Source of the DNA: Caulobacter sp. SL161
GTDB taxonomy: Bacteria > Pseudomonadota > Alphaproteobacteria > Caulobacterales > Caulobacteraceae
Assembly: GCF_026672375.1 (NCBI RefSeq)
Contig: NZ_JAPPRA010000001.1
Span: 3,720,001-3,784,000, forward strand
DNA: 64,000 nucleotides
Direction: 5' to 3'
Below the pieces are notes generated by a model. The model did not search any database. It saw only the letters and a program-made list of their open reading frames with translations, and was not told the DNA's origin. A program made the translations under genes and the position numbers. Positions 7,374-15,325 of the stretch are shown here, in pieces; the first letter of the stretch is position 1; each line of letters starts with the position of its first letter.

Positions 7374-10321
7374 TGTCCGCAGCGCCCCCTCCGTCACGAG
7401 GCTTCGCCTCGCGCCACCTCCCCCGTTTTACGGGTGAGGAGGATGCGATCTCCCTCCTGCCCCGCTTGCGGGGGAGGTGGCGCGGCGCCGAGAGGCGACG
7501 CTACGGAGGGGGCGTCTGGGCCGCCGCGTCCGCCCTCGCCCTGGCCGCCGGTCTGTTGACGTCCGTCGCCCTCCCCACCCCGGCTGAGGCCGCCGAGCCC
7601 GCCGCGATCAGCCTGTCGCCCAGCGCCGAGGCCTTTCCGCTGATCGCCGGCGGCAAGCCCGCGCGGATCGCCTATGACACCACCGACTTCCCCGGCGCGA
7701 TCCGCGCGATCCACGGGCTGCGCAGCGACCTGACGGCCCTGTCCGGCGCCGGCGCCGGCGCCGACAAGGACGCGCCGCTGGTCATCATCGGCACGATCGG
7801 CAAGAGCGCGGCCATCGACGCCCTGATCGCCTCGGGCAAGCTGGACGTGTCCCAGGTGAAGGGACGCTGGGAGGCCTTCGTCCAGCAGGTCGTCGAGAAC
7901 CCGCGCCCGGGCGTCGCCCGCGCCCTGGTGATCGCCGGCTCCGACAAGCGCGGCACGATCTACGGGGCCTATGACCTGTCCGAGCGCGCGGGCGTCTCGC
8001 CCTGGACCTGGTGGGCCGACGTCCCCGTCCCCCGGCGCGCCAACGTCTATGTCGCCCCCGGCGCCAATGTTCAAAAGCCCGCCGTCAAGTATCGCGGCAT
8101 CTTCCTCAACGACGAGGAGCCCGCGCTCGGCTCGTGGGCGCGCGCCAAGTTCGGCGGGATCAACCACGCCTTCTACGAGCGGGTCTTCGAGCTGATCCTG
8201 CGGCTGAAGGGCGACTTCCTGTGGCCGGCCATGTGGGGCAAGGCGCTGTATGACGACGACCCGCTGACCGCCTCGCTGGCCGACGAGATGGGCGTGGTCC
8301 TGGGAACCTCGCACCACGAGCCGATGAGCCGCGCCCACGTCGAGTGGGATCGCCACGGCGCGGGCGCGTGGGACTACGCCAAGAACGCGGAGAACCTGCG
8401 CGCGTTCTGGCGCGACGGCGTCGAGCGCATGGGCGCCAACGAGAGCCTTGTCACCGTGGGCATGCGCGGCGACGGCGACGAGCCGATGACGCAGGGCACG
8501 GCGACCCGCCTGCTGGAGACCATCGTCGCCGACCAGCGCCAGATCATCGCCGAGGTCACCAAGAAGCCCGCCGCCGAGACGCCGCAGGTCTGGGCGCTCT
8601 ACAAGGAAGTCCAGGACTATTTCGACGCGGGGATGCGGGTTCCCGACGACGTGACCCTGCTGTTCGCCGACGACAACTGGGGCAACATCCGCCGCCTGCC
8701 CGAGCCGGGCAAGACGCGCCCGGGCGGCTACGGCGTCTACTACCACTTCGACTATGTGGGCGGCCCTCGGAACTACAAGTGGCTGAACACCAACCAGATC
8801 GAGCGCACCTGGGAGCAGATGAAGCTGGCCGCCGACCATGGGGCCGACCGCCTGTGGATCGTCAATGTCGGCGACCTCAAGCCCATGGAGCTGCCGACCG
8901 AGTTCTTCCTCGACTACGCTTGGAACCCGGCGGCCATGCCCGTCGAGACCTTGCCGCGCTACACGACCGCCTGGGCGGCCCAGCAGTTCGGCCCCGAGCG
9001 GGCGAGCCAGATCGCCGCCGTGCTGGACGGCTACACCATGCTGAACGCGCGCCGTAAGCCCGAGCTGATCGACGCGGCGACCTTCAGCCTCGTTCACTTC
9101 AACGAGGCCGAGCGGGTGGAGGGCGAGTGGGCGGCGCTGGAGGCGCGCGTCGACGCCCTGCGCGCGGCCATCCCCAAGGAACAGGACAGCGCCTTCGTCC
9201 AGCTGGCCTGGTTCCCGGTGAAGGCGGCGGCCAACTATAACCGGCTGCAGATCGCGACCGGCCGTAACCGCCTGTGGGCCGGCCAGGGGCGGATCGCCGC
9301 CAATGCGCAGGCCGACCTGGTCAAGACCCTGTTCGCGCGGGACGCCGAACTGACGCGCCTGCACGACGCCCTCAACGGCGGCAAGTGGCGTCACATGATG
9401 GACCAGACCCATATCGGCTACACCAGTTGGCAGCAGCCGGCGCAGAATATCATGCCGGCCACCCAGACCGTCGCGGCCGCCGCCGGCTGGGGCGTCGCGG
9501 TCGAGGGCGGCGGCGAGGCTCCGCCCGCGCTGGCGCGCTGGGGCGCGAACCGCCGGTGGATCGACGTGTTCAGCAAGGGCGCGCCGATCGCCGTCACGGC
9601 CGTCAGCGACGCCCCCTGGCTCAAGGTGACGACCGGCCCCGCCAACGCCTCGGGCGACGTGCGCCTGGAGGTCTCGGCCGATTGGAGCCAGGCCCCCAAG
9701 GGCCAGACCTCCGGCCTGGTGAAGATCATCGTCGGCGGCGAGACCCGCACCGTCTCGATCACCGCCTCGAACCCTGCCCGCGCGCCGGCTCGAGGAGCCT
9801 TCGTCGAGGCCGGAGGCGTCACGGCGATCGAGGCTGAACACCACGCCGCCGCGAAGGGCGGACAGGGCGTCGCCTGGGCCACCATCCCCAACCTTGGGCG
9901 CACGCTGTCGGGCGTGACCAGCTATCCGTCCACCGCGCCCAGCTCCAAGCCGGGCGGCGCGTCGCCGGCGCTCGAGTATCTGGTCGACTTCGAGGCGGCG
10001 GGACCGGTGGACCTGACCGTGCTCGTCTCCCCGACCCTGGACTTCCGAGGCGGCAAGGGCCTGGCCTATGCGGTCTCGATCGGCGACGGCGCGCCGGTGA
10101 TCGTCAACAGCCAGCCCGACGCCTCGGAGGCCGCCTGGAACAAGGCGGTCGCCGACAATGTCCGCGCGCAGACGACACGGCTGGAGGTCCCCTCGGCCGG
10201 ACCGCACCGGGTGCGGCTGTGGCGGGTGGATCCCGGCGTCGTGTTCCAGCGGCTGGTGCTGTCGCGCGGCCCGCTGCCCGCCAGCTATCTGGGTCCGCCC
10301 GAGAGCGTCCGGGCCCCTTAA
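7373..10321 (+). CDS. Glycoside hydrolase family 115 (xylan alpha-1,2-glucuronidase type)
   Basis: GH115 enzymes remove (4-O-methyl)glucuronic acid side groups from xylan. The block YRGIFLNDEEPALGSW (near residue 239) and the surrounding large domain identify the family, and a GH115 C-terminal beta domain covers roughly the last 170 residues. The only sensible start is GTG at 7373, which overlaps the upstream TAG by one base and has GAGG seven bases before it. With this start the protein has 982 residues. The hydrophobic signal segment begins near residue 49 and is cleaved near residue 73 (TPAEAA). Residues 3-48 are Arg- and Pro-rich and are encoded by an R1 intergenic repeat, which is very odd. 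No ATG exists between the repeat and the signal segment. Confidence 0.88.
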   Translation: MSAAPPPSRGFASRHLPRFTGEEDAISLLPRLRGRWRGAERRRYGGGVWAAASALALAAGLLTSVALPTPAEAAEPAAISLSPSAEAFPLIAGGKPARIAYDTTDFPGAIRAIHGLRSDLTALSGAGAGADKDAPLVIIGTIGKSAAIDALIASGKLDVSQVKGRWEAFVQQVVENPRPGVARALVIAGSDKRGTIYGAYDLSERAGVSPWTWWADVPVPRRANVYVAPGANVQKPAVKYRGIFLNDEEPALGSWARAKFGGINHAFYERVFELILRLKGDFLWPAMWGKALYDDDPLTASLADEMGVVLGTSHHEPMSRAHVEWDRHGAGAWDYAKNAENLRAFWRDGVERMGANESLVTVGMRGDGDEPMTQGTATRLLETIVADQRQIIAEVTKKPAAETPQVWALYKEVQDYFDAGMRVPDDVTLLFADDNWGNIRRLPEPGKTRPGGYGVYYHFDYVGGPRNYKWLNTNQIERTWEQMKLAADHGADRLWIVNVGDLKPMELPTEFFLDYAWNPAAMPVETLPRYTTAWAAQQFGPERASQIAAVLDGYTMLNARRKPELIDAATFSLVHFNEAERVEGEWAALEARVDALRAAIPKEQDSAFVQLAWFPVKAAANYNRLQIATGRNRLWAGQGRIAANAQADLVKTLFARDAELTRLHDALNGGKWRHMMDQTHIGYTSWQQPAQNIMPATQTVAAAAGWGVAVEGGGEAPPALARWGANRRWIDVFSKGAPIAVTAVSDAPWLKVTTGPANASGDVRLEVSADWSQAPKGQTSGLVKIIVGGETRTVSITASNPARAPARGAFVEAGGVTAIEAEHHAAAKGGQGVAWATIPNLGRTLSGVTSYPSTAPSSKPGGASPALEYLVDFEAAGPVDLTVLVSPTLDFRGGKGLAYAVSIGDGAPVIVNSQPDASEAAWNKAVADNVRAQTTRLEVPSAGPHRVRLWRVDPGVVFQRLVLSRGPLPASYLGPPESVRAP
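7381..7516. repeat. R1 repeat copy 3, lying inside the GH115 reading frame
   Basis: It has the same outer arms (GCGCCCCCTCCGTC and CGGAGGGGGCG) and inner arms (CCACCTCCCCC and GGGGGAGGTGG) as the intergenic copies. Here the element is open in the frame of GH115 and lies between its likely GTG start and its signal sequence. Confidence 0.8.
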
Positions 10322-10339
10322 GTAAGAATCCGAAGCCAA

Positions 10340-10351
10340 GTGTGATCACAC
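10340..10351. promoter_or_regulatory. Perfect 12-base palindrome upstream of globin gene
   Basis: GTGTGATCACAC is a perfect dyad placed 41-52 bases before the ATG of the truncated haemoglobin gene. The position suits an operator. It has CRP-like half sites with no spacer and does not match the FNR/FixK consensus TTGAT-N4-ATCAA. The binding protein is unknown. Confidence 0.5.
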
Positions 10352-10391
10352 CGGGGTTCTGTAGGGAGACGCGAGGGTCCATATCGCGGCC

Positions 10392-10805
10392 ATGTCCGTT
10401 TCCCCGCGCTCCCAGGCTCGCGCCGACGCCGCTCCGTTCACCGACGAGGAGATCGACCGGCTGGTCGAGACCTTCTATGCGCGGATCCGCCAGCACCACC
10501 GCCTGGGCCCGGTCTTCGAGACCGCGATCGGCCCCGACGGCTGGCCCGAGCACCTGGCCACGCTGAAGGACTTCTGGTCGTCGGTGCTGAACACCTCGGG
10601 CCGCTACAAGGGCCAGCCGGTGGTCGCCCACCGGGGCGTCGAGGGGATCACCGAGGGGCTATTCACGCCGTGGCTGGGTCTCTTCCACATGACCTGCGCC
10701 GAGCTGTTCGACGCGCCCCGCGCGGCGATCATCGGCCAGAAGGCCGAGCGGATCGCGGCCACCCTGAAACTGGGGCTGTTTCACCGGTCAGGAGCCGTCG
10801 CTTGA
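10392..10805 (+). CDS. Group III truncated haemoglobin
   Basis: This 137-residue cytoplasmic haem protein aligns by eye with group III truncated globins such as Campylobacter Ctb. The B10 Tyr is at residue 29 (FYARIR), the proximal His at residue 80 (PVVAHRG) and the G8 Trp at residue 94 (FTPWLGLF). Such proteins bind oxygen or nitric oxide and are often linked to NO or low-oxygen stress. The next gene, a dioxygenase, starts inside its stop codon, so the two are translationally coupled. A 12-base palindrome precedes the gene. About 15 residues at the N-terminus are extra to the globin fold. Confidence 0.9.
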   Translation: MSVSPRSQARADAAPFTDEEIDRLVETFYARIRQHHRLGPVFETAIGPDGWPEHLATLKDFWSSVLNTSGRYKGQPVVAHRGVEGITEGLFTPWLGLFHMTCAELFDAPRAAIIGQKAERIAATLKLGLFHRSGAVA

Positions 10806-11512
10806 GCCCGCGCGCGGACCTGGCGGACCAGGGCTTCATCCGCTTCGCGGCGAGCGACACCCGCGCCGTTCTGGGCTCCGAGGTGATGGCGGGGTGGCAG
10901 ACCTTCGCCGCCAGCTGGAACGACCTTGGCCTCGACACCTTCATGGCCGACGGCGGTCGCTATCGGCGTCGGCGCTTCGCGGCGTTCTCGGTCGCGCCGG
11001 GCCTTTTGGAGCGCAAGCCGCACCAGCCGCACTGGCAGAGCCGCGACTACAACCCGCTGAACGGCGGCGTGCAGCGCTGGTTCGAGCCGGTCACCGACGT
11101 GATCGCCGATCATCCGGTGACGCGAGGCGTCATCGCCGCCGGGCTTGAGCTTTTCGATCCGCTGTCGCCGACCTCCGGGACGCCCTGGCACGTGGAGATG
11201 CACCAGTTCCGCATCGAGGCGCGGATCGGCGAACAGGGCCTGCCCACGCCAGAGGGCGCGCACCGGGACGGCGTCGACTGGGTGATCGTCATGCTGGTCG
11301 ACCGCCAGAACGTCGACAGCGGCGTCACCGATATCTACGCCCCCGACGGGACGAGCCTGGGCTCGTTCACCCTGACCGCGCCCGGCGACGCGGTGTTTCT
11401 GGACGACCACCGCGTCCTGCATGGCGTCACCCCGATCCGCCCCCTCGACGTCCAGACGCCGGCCGTCCGTGATGTGCTGGTTATCACATTCCGTCGGGAG
11501 GAAACGGCGTAG
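10802..11512 (+). CDS. 2-oxoglutarate/Fe(II)-dependent dioxygenase (PF10014-like)
   Basis: The protein has 236 residues and the facial-triad pattern of a double-stranded beta-helix dioxygenase: His154-x-Asp156 (AHRDGVD) and His207 (VLHGV), followed by a conserved Arg-rich C-terminus. It resembles the family that includes amino-acid hydroxylases such as isoleucine dioxygenase; its substrate here is unknown. I chose the TTG at 10802 because AGGAG stands seven bases before it and it overlaps the TGA of the globin gene (TTGA). The ATG at 10670 would lie deep inside the globin gene. Coupling to an oxygen- or NO-binding globin suggests a shared response to oxygen or nitrosative stress. Confidence 0.8.
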   Translation: MSPRADLADQGFIRFAASDTRAVLGSEVMAGWQTFAASWNDLGLDTFMADGGRYRRRRFAAFSVAPGLLERKPHQPHWQSRDYNPLNGGVQRWFEPVTDVIADHPVTRGVIAAGLELFDPLSPTSGTPWHVEMHQFRIEARIGEQGLPTPEGAHRDGVDWVIVMLVDRQNVDSGVTDIYAPDGTSLGSFTLTAPGDAVFLDDHRVLHGVTPIRPLDVQTPAVRDVLVITFRREETA

Positions 11513-11628
11513 GTTTCCCGGCGCGCAGAAGCCGCCACGACGGTTTGCCTCATGCGCCAACCATTTGGACCGGCGCCCGCGCGTGTAACGGTGGGGGTCC
11601 GTCTCCCTGGGATCGGGCGTCCATTTAC

Positions 11629-13026
11629 ATGTCTCGAGACGACCAGACCCGCCCGCCCGATCCGTCGCCTCCGCGCCGCGACCTGCTGTCCGGCGCCATG
11701 GCCGACGCGGTCCCGATACTGATCAGCTATGTCGATCGCGACGAGCGCTATCGCTTCGTCAATCGCGCCTATGAGCGCTGGTTCGGCATAGATCGCGCCG
11801 ATATCGAGGGCCGCCGCCTGTGCGAGGTGATCGGCGACGTCGCCTATCAGCGGCTACGAGGTCACGTGCGCCGGGCCTTGGCGGGCGAGACCCTGACCTT
11901 CGAGAGCGAGGTCGACTACCAGGGCGCGGGCTGCCGCTTCATCGAGGCGAAATATGTCCCGGACATCACGCCCGACGGCGACATCCCCGGCTACTATGCG
12001 CTGATCAGCGACATCACCGATCGCAAGCGCGCCGAGGAGACCGAGCGCCTTCTGGTCCGCGAGGTCGACCACCGCGCCAAGAACGTCCTGACCGTCGTGC
12101 AATCCCTGGCTCAGCTCACGCCCTTCGAGAGCAAGGACCAGTATGTGCAGGCCTTGTCGGGCCGGATCGGCTCCCTGGCGCGCGCCCACAGCCTGCTGTC
12201 GACAACCCGCTGGAGCGGGGTGGACCTGCATGATCTTCTGGAACTGGAACTGGATCCGTACGGCGGCGAAGCGGGCGAGCAGATCGCGATCCTGGGTCCC
12301 CCGGCCCTGATCGACGCGCAGGCGGCCCAGTCTCTGGCCCTGGTCGTTCACGAACTGGCCACCAACGCCAGCAAGTACGGCGCCCTGTCGCGCCCGCTGG
12401 GCCGACTGAACGTCAGCTGGGGCTTCGGCGACGCGGGCGTGCTGCATCTGACCTGGCGCGAGGATGCTGGGGTGTCGGTTGCGGCGCCAACGCAGCGCGG
12501 CTTCGGCTCGACCCTTATCCAAAGCGCGGTCAAGCAGCTGGGCGCGCGGATTGAACACATCTGGCGGCCGCAGGGGCTGAAAGTCCGCCTCGACCTGCTG
12601 AGCGGCGCACAGCCTCGTCCGGCCGAGGGCGCGCCAGTCTATCGCCCGGGCCTGAGCGCCGAAGGCGACACCAGCCTGGACGACCGGCAGGTGCTCATCG
12701 TCGAGGACGAGGCCGTCGTGGCCATGGAGCTGACGCGCATGCTGACCGCCGCCGGAGCCAAGGTCGTCGGCCCGGCCGGCACCATCGAGGAAGCGTTGGC
12801 GCTGCTGGACGCCCACCCGGTCGACTGCGCGCTTCTGGACGTCAATCTGGGCGGTCTCCCCATCACGCCCGTGGCCCACGCCCTGCACCGCCGGGGCGTC
12901 CCCTTCGTCTATCTGACCGGCTATCAGGAGCCGGCGGTCGACGACGCGCCGATTCTGCGCAAGCCGGTTCCCGCCCACGTGCTGCTCGGCGCCCTGGCGC
13001 GCGGAACCCAGTTGACGGCACAATAG
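11629..13026 (+). CDS. HWE-family hybrid histidine kinase with PAS and receiver domains
   Basis: The product has 465 residues from the ATG at 11629. A PAS domain (about 20-135) is followed by an HWE kinase core: phospho-acceptor His148 in REVDHRAKN, N-box HELATNASKYG, and the diagnostic WRE. A C-terminal receiver (about 345-460) has acidic residues in IVEDE, phospho-acceptor Asp404 in LLDVN, and a conserved Lys in LRKPVP. There is no membrane helix, so it senses a cytoplasmic signal. HWE kinases in Caulobacter include light and general-stress sensors, but this one cannot be assigned. A start at 11545 would add 28 residues unlike the family. Confidence 0.88.
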   Translation: MSRDDQTRPPDPSPPRRDLLSGAMADAVPILISYVDRDERYRFVNRAYERWFGIDRADIEGRRLCEVIGDVAYQRLRGHVRRALAGETLTFESEVDYQGAGCRFIEAKYVPDITPDGDIPGYYALISDITDRKRAEETERLLVREVDHRAKNVLTVVQSLAQLTPFESKDQYVQALSGRIGSLARAHSLLSTTRWSGVDLHDLLELELDPYGGEAGEQIAILGPPALIDAQAAQSLALVVHELATNASKYGALSRPLGRLNVSWGFGDAGVLHLTWREDAGVSVAAPTQRGFGSTLIQSAVKQLGARIEHIWRPQGLKVRLDLLSGAQPRPAEGAPVYRPGLSAEGDTSLDDRQVLIVEDEAVVAMELTRMLTAAGAKVVGPAGTIEEALALLDAHPVDCALLDVNLGGLPITPVAHALHRRGVPFVYLTGYQEPAVDDAPILRKPVPAHVLLGALARGTQLTAQ

Positions 13027-13114
13027 GCCGCAACACGCCCGCCTTGCTTGGAACACAGCCAGGCTGGACGCTATGCGGACGATCTTGCCCACGGCGCCGC
13101 CTTGCCCCTTGAAA

Positions 13115-13131
13115 TTGCAATTCGTTCTCAA
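13115..13131 (+). promoter_or_regulatory. Fur-like box upstream of ferric-reductase-type cluster
   Basis: TTGCAATTCGTTCTCAA is an imperfect 7-3-7 dyad whose right half (CGTTCTCA) equals the classical Fur half site. It is 44-60 bases before the GTG of the PepSY gene. The genes behind it fit iron reduction, which supports the call, but the left half is weak. Confidence 0.4.
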
Positions 13132-13175
13132 GTAAGGACAGGCACCCTGTCGCTCAGCCCCTGTCGCGTCCGCCT

Positions 13176-13805
13176 GTGAAATCCGCCGCCGCCCAACATC
13201 GCCGCTCGTTCTGGCTGAAACAGCTGCACCAGTGGCACTGGATCAGCGCGGCGCTGTCGCTGATCGGCATGCTGCTGTTCGCGATCACCGGCATCACCCT
13301 GAACCACGCCGGCCAGATCGAGGCCGAGCCCAAGGTGGTCAGCCGCAAGGCGACCCTGCCGCCCGACCTGCTGGCGGTGCTGGCCAAGGGTCCGGAAGAG
13401 GGTAAGCGCCCCCTGCCCGTCCAGCTTGAGCCGTTCCTCGACGAGGCCGTCGGCGCCGACGTGGCCGGACGCGAGGGCGAATGGTCGCCCGACGAGGTCT
13501 ATGTGGCCCTGGCCCGGCCGGGCGGCGACGCCTGGGTGGCGATCGACCGCGAAACCGGCGCCGTCGAGCACGAAAAGACCACGCGCGGCGCGATCAGCCT
13601 GCTCAACGACCTGCACAAGGGCCGCAACACCGGCAAGGCCTGGAGCTGGTTCATCGACATCTTCGCGGCCGCCTGCGTGATCTTCACGGTCACCGGCCTG
13701 ATCCTGCTGCAGTTCCACGCCCGCGCGCGCCCCCTGACCTGGCCGCTGGTCGGGCTGGGCCTGGTCGCGCCCGTCCTTCTTGTCATCCTGTTCGTCCACC
13801 TCTGA
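13176..13805 (+). CDS. PepSY-associated transmembrane protein
   Basis: This 209-residue membrane protein has helices at about residues 22-45, 150-175 and 185-208 and a periplasmic PepSY-like domain between the first two. The GTG at 13176 is the only start that keeps the conserved N-terminal LKQLHQWHW motif. PepSY membrane proteins of this type (COG3182-like) occur with iron-siderophore uptake and periplasmic reductases and often carry haem-binding His residues; His18 and His21 in the first motif and the His in DLHKGRN are candidates. It heads a five-gene run ending with a flavodoxin-type reductase, with a gap of only 10 bases to the next gene. Confidence 0.85.
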   Translation: MKSAAAQHRRSFWLKQLHQWHWISAALSLIGMLLFAITGITLNHAGQIEAEPKVVSRKATLPPDLLAVLAKGPEEGKRPLPVQLEPFLDEAVGADVAGREGEWSPDEVYVALARPGGDAWVAIDRETGAVEHEKTTRGAISLLNDLHKGRNTGKAWSWFIDIFAAACVIFTVTGLILLQFHARARPLTWPLVGLGLVAPVLLVILFVHL

Positions 13806-13815
13806 GGCAGACACC

Positions 13816-14331
13816 GTGAAGCGTTCGATCTCCCTGCTCACCTTCGCCGGCGCCGCTGTCGCCGCCCCGGCGATGGCCGCCGACCTCAATGTCACGGTCG
13901 AGGTGCCCAAGCTGAATGTGGCCGAGTACCACAAGCCCTATGTGGCGATCTGGATCGAGAACCCGGCCGACTCCACCGCCGCCGGCACCCTGGCTGTCTG
14001 GTACGACGCCAAGAACCGCGAGGACAACGGCGCCAAGTGGCTGAAGGACATGCGCCAGTGGTGGCGCAAGGCCGGCCGCGAAATGAGCTTCCCCGCCGAC
14101 GGCGTCAGCGGCGCCACCCGCGCGCCGGGCCCGCACAAGCTGGTCTTCTCCGACGCCAAGGGCGCCCTGAAGGGCCTGAAGCCCGGCCAGTACAACCTGG
14201 TCGTCGAGGCCGCCCGCGAGGTCGGCGGCCACGAGGCCGTCCGCGTGCCCTTCACCTGGGGCAAGCCCGGCAAGCCGGCTTCGGCCAAGGGCTCGGCCGA
14301 GCTGGGCGCCGTCACCGTTTCCGTGAAGTGA
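13816..14331 (+). CDS. DUF2271 periplasmic protein
   Basis: The product is 171 residues long with a Sec signal peptide (residues 1-21, ending AMAAD). It belongs to DUF2271, whose members are found beside PepSY, DUF4198 and ApbE genes; their biochemical role is not known. The GTG at 13816 is chosen because it starts the signal peptide; the ATG at 13780 would lie within the upstream gene. It has a motif HKPYVAIWIEN early and a Trp-rich centre. ApbE proteins covalently attach FMN to Thr or Ser in partner proteins, so a member of this cluster could be the target, but I do not see a certain flavinylation motif. Confidence 0.83.
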   Translation: MKRSISLLTFAGAAVAAPAMAADLNVTVEVPKLNVAEYHKPYVAIWIENPADSTAAGTLAVWYDAKNREDNGAKWLKDMRQWWRKAGREMSFPADGVSGATRAPGPHKLVFSDAKGALKGLKPGQYNLVVEAAREVGGHEAVRVPFTWGKPGKPASAKGSAELGAVTVSVK

Positions 14332-14339
14332 GAAAAGCC

Positions 14340-15206
14340 ATGACCTTCAAGACGCGCCTGCTCGCTGTCGCTGCCGTCAGCGTCGCCCTGGCCCTGCCGA
14401 TGTCGGCCTCCGCCCACCGGGGCTGGATGGTGCCGGCCTTCACCACCCTGTCGGGCGACGGGGCCTGGGTGACGGTCGACGCGGCCATCTCCAACGAGCT
14501 GTTCTATCCGGACCACCGCGCGATGCGCACCGACGGGGTCAAGGTGATCGCGCCCGACGGCGCGGCCGACAAGATCCAGAACGCCGCCACCGGCCAGTAC
14601 CGCTCGACCTTCGACGTCCAGCTGACCAAGCCGGGCACCTATAAGATCTTCACGGCCAGCAACACCGTCATGGCCAGCTGGACCGAGAACGGCGAGGTCA
14701 AGCGTTTCCGCGGCTCGCCCGAGGACTTCGCCAAGCAGGTCCCGGCCGGCGCCGCCGACCTGAAGACCATCAAGTCCAGCAACCGCAACGAAACCTTCGT
14801 CACCCGCGACAAGCCGACCCTCGAGGCCCTCAAGCCGACGGGCCAGGGCCTGGAGCTGGTCCCGGTCACCCACCCGACCGACGTGATCGCCACCGAGGCG
14901 GCCACCTTCAAGTTCGTGCTGGACGGCAAGCCGGCCGCCGATCTGGAGGTCACCTTCGTGCCCGGCGGCGCGCGCTGGCGCGCCACCCCCGGCGAGATCA
15001 AGGTCAAGTCGGGTCCCGACGGCGCGGTGAAGGTCACCCTGCCGGAAGCGGGCATGTATTGGGTCAACGCCACGGTCCGCTCGGGCGCCGACGCGCGCGG
15101 CGGCATGGGCGGCCCTCCGGGCGGCGCCCCCGCGCCCGCCACCCCGCTGGCCGGCGACGGCATGAGCGCCAGCTACACCGCCGTCATCGAAGCCCAGCGG
15201 CCTTAA
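14340..15206 (+). CDS. DUF4198 periplasmic protein
   Basis: This 288-residue exported protein has a Sec signal (residues 1-25, ending ASAHR), so the mature form starts with a His. Two beta-sandwich domains are likely, and the C-terminal part is a DUF4198 domain of the kind seen in metal-related periplasmic proteins (motif LEVTFVPGGARWR). A Gly/Pro/Ala-rich linker occurs near residues 258-275. It begins eight bases after DUF2271, so the two are in one operon. The family often accompanies TonB-linked metal uptake. An R2 repeat separates it from apbE. Confidence 0.83.
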   Translation: MTFKTRLLAVAAVSVALALPMSASAHRGWMVPAFTTLSGDGAWVTVDAAISNELFYPDHRAMRTDGVKVIAPDGAADKIQNAATGQYRSTFDVQLTKPGTYKIFTASNTVMASWTENGEVKRFRGSPEDFAKQVPAGAADLKTIKSSNRNETFVTRDKPTLEALKPTGQGLELVPVTHPTDVIATEAATFKFVLDGKPAADLEVTFVPGGARWRATPGEIKVKSGPDGAVKVTLPEAGMYWVNATVRSGADARGGMGGPPGGAPAPATPLAGDGMSASYTAVIEAQRP

Positions 15207-15213
15207 AAAGGAC

Positions 15214-15315
15214 CTGTCATCCCGGCCGCAGCGCAGCGGAGAGCCGGGGCCGCCGCAGGCTCAACGCTTGCCGCGGTCCCGGCTCGGCGCGCTCCGCGCT
15301 TGGCCGGGATGACAG
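15214..15315. repeat. R2 hairpin repeat, copy 1
   Basis: CTGTCATCCCGGCC on the left pairs with GGCCGGGATGACAG on the right. It is the least similar of three copies (others at 41635 and 48081) but has identical outer arms. It sits inside an operon between DUF4198 and apbE. Confidence 0.78.
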
Positions 15316-15325
15316 TTTTCAAAGA

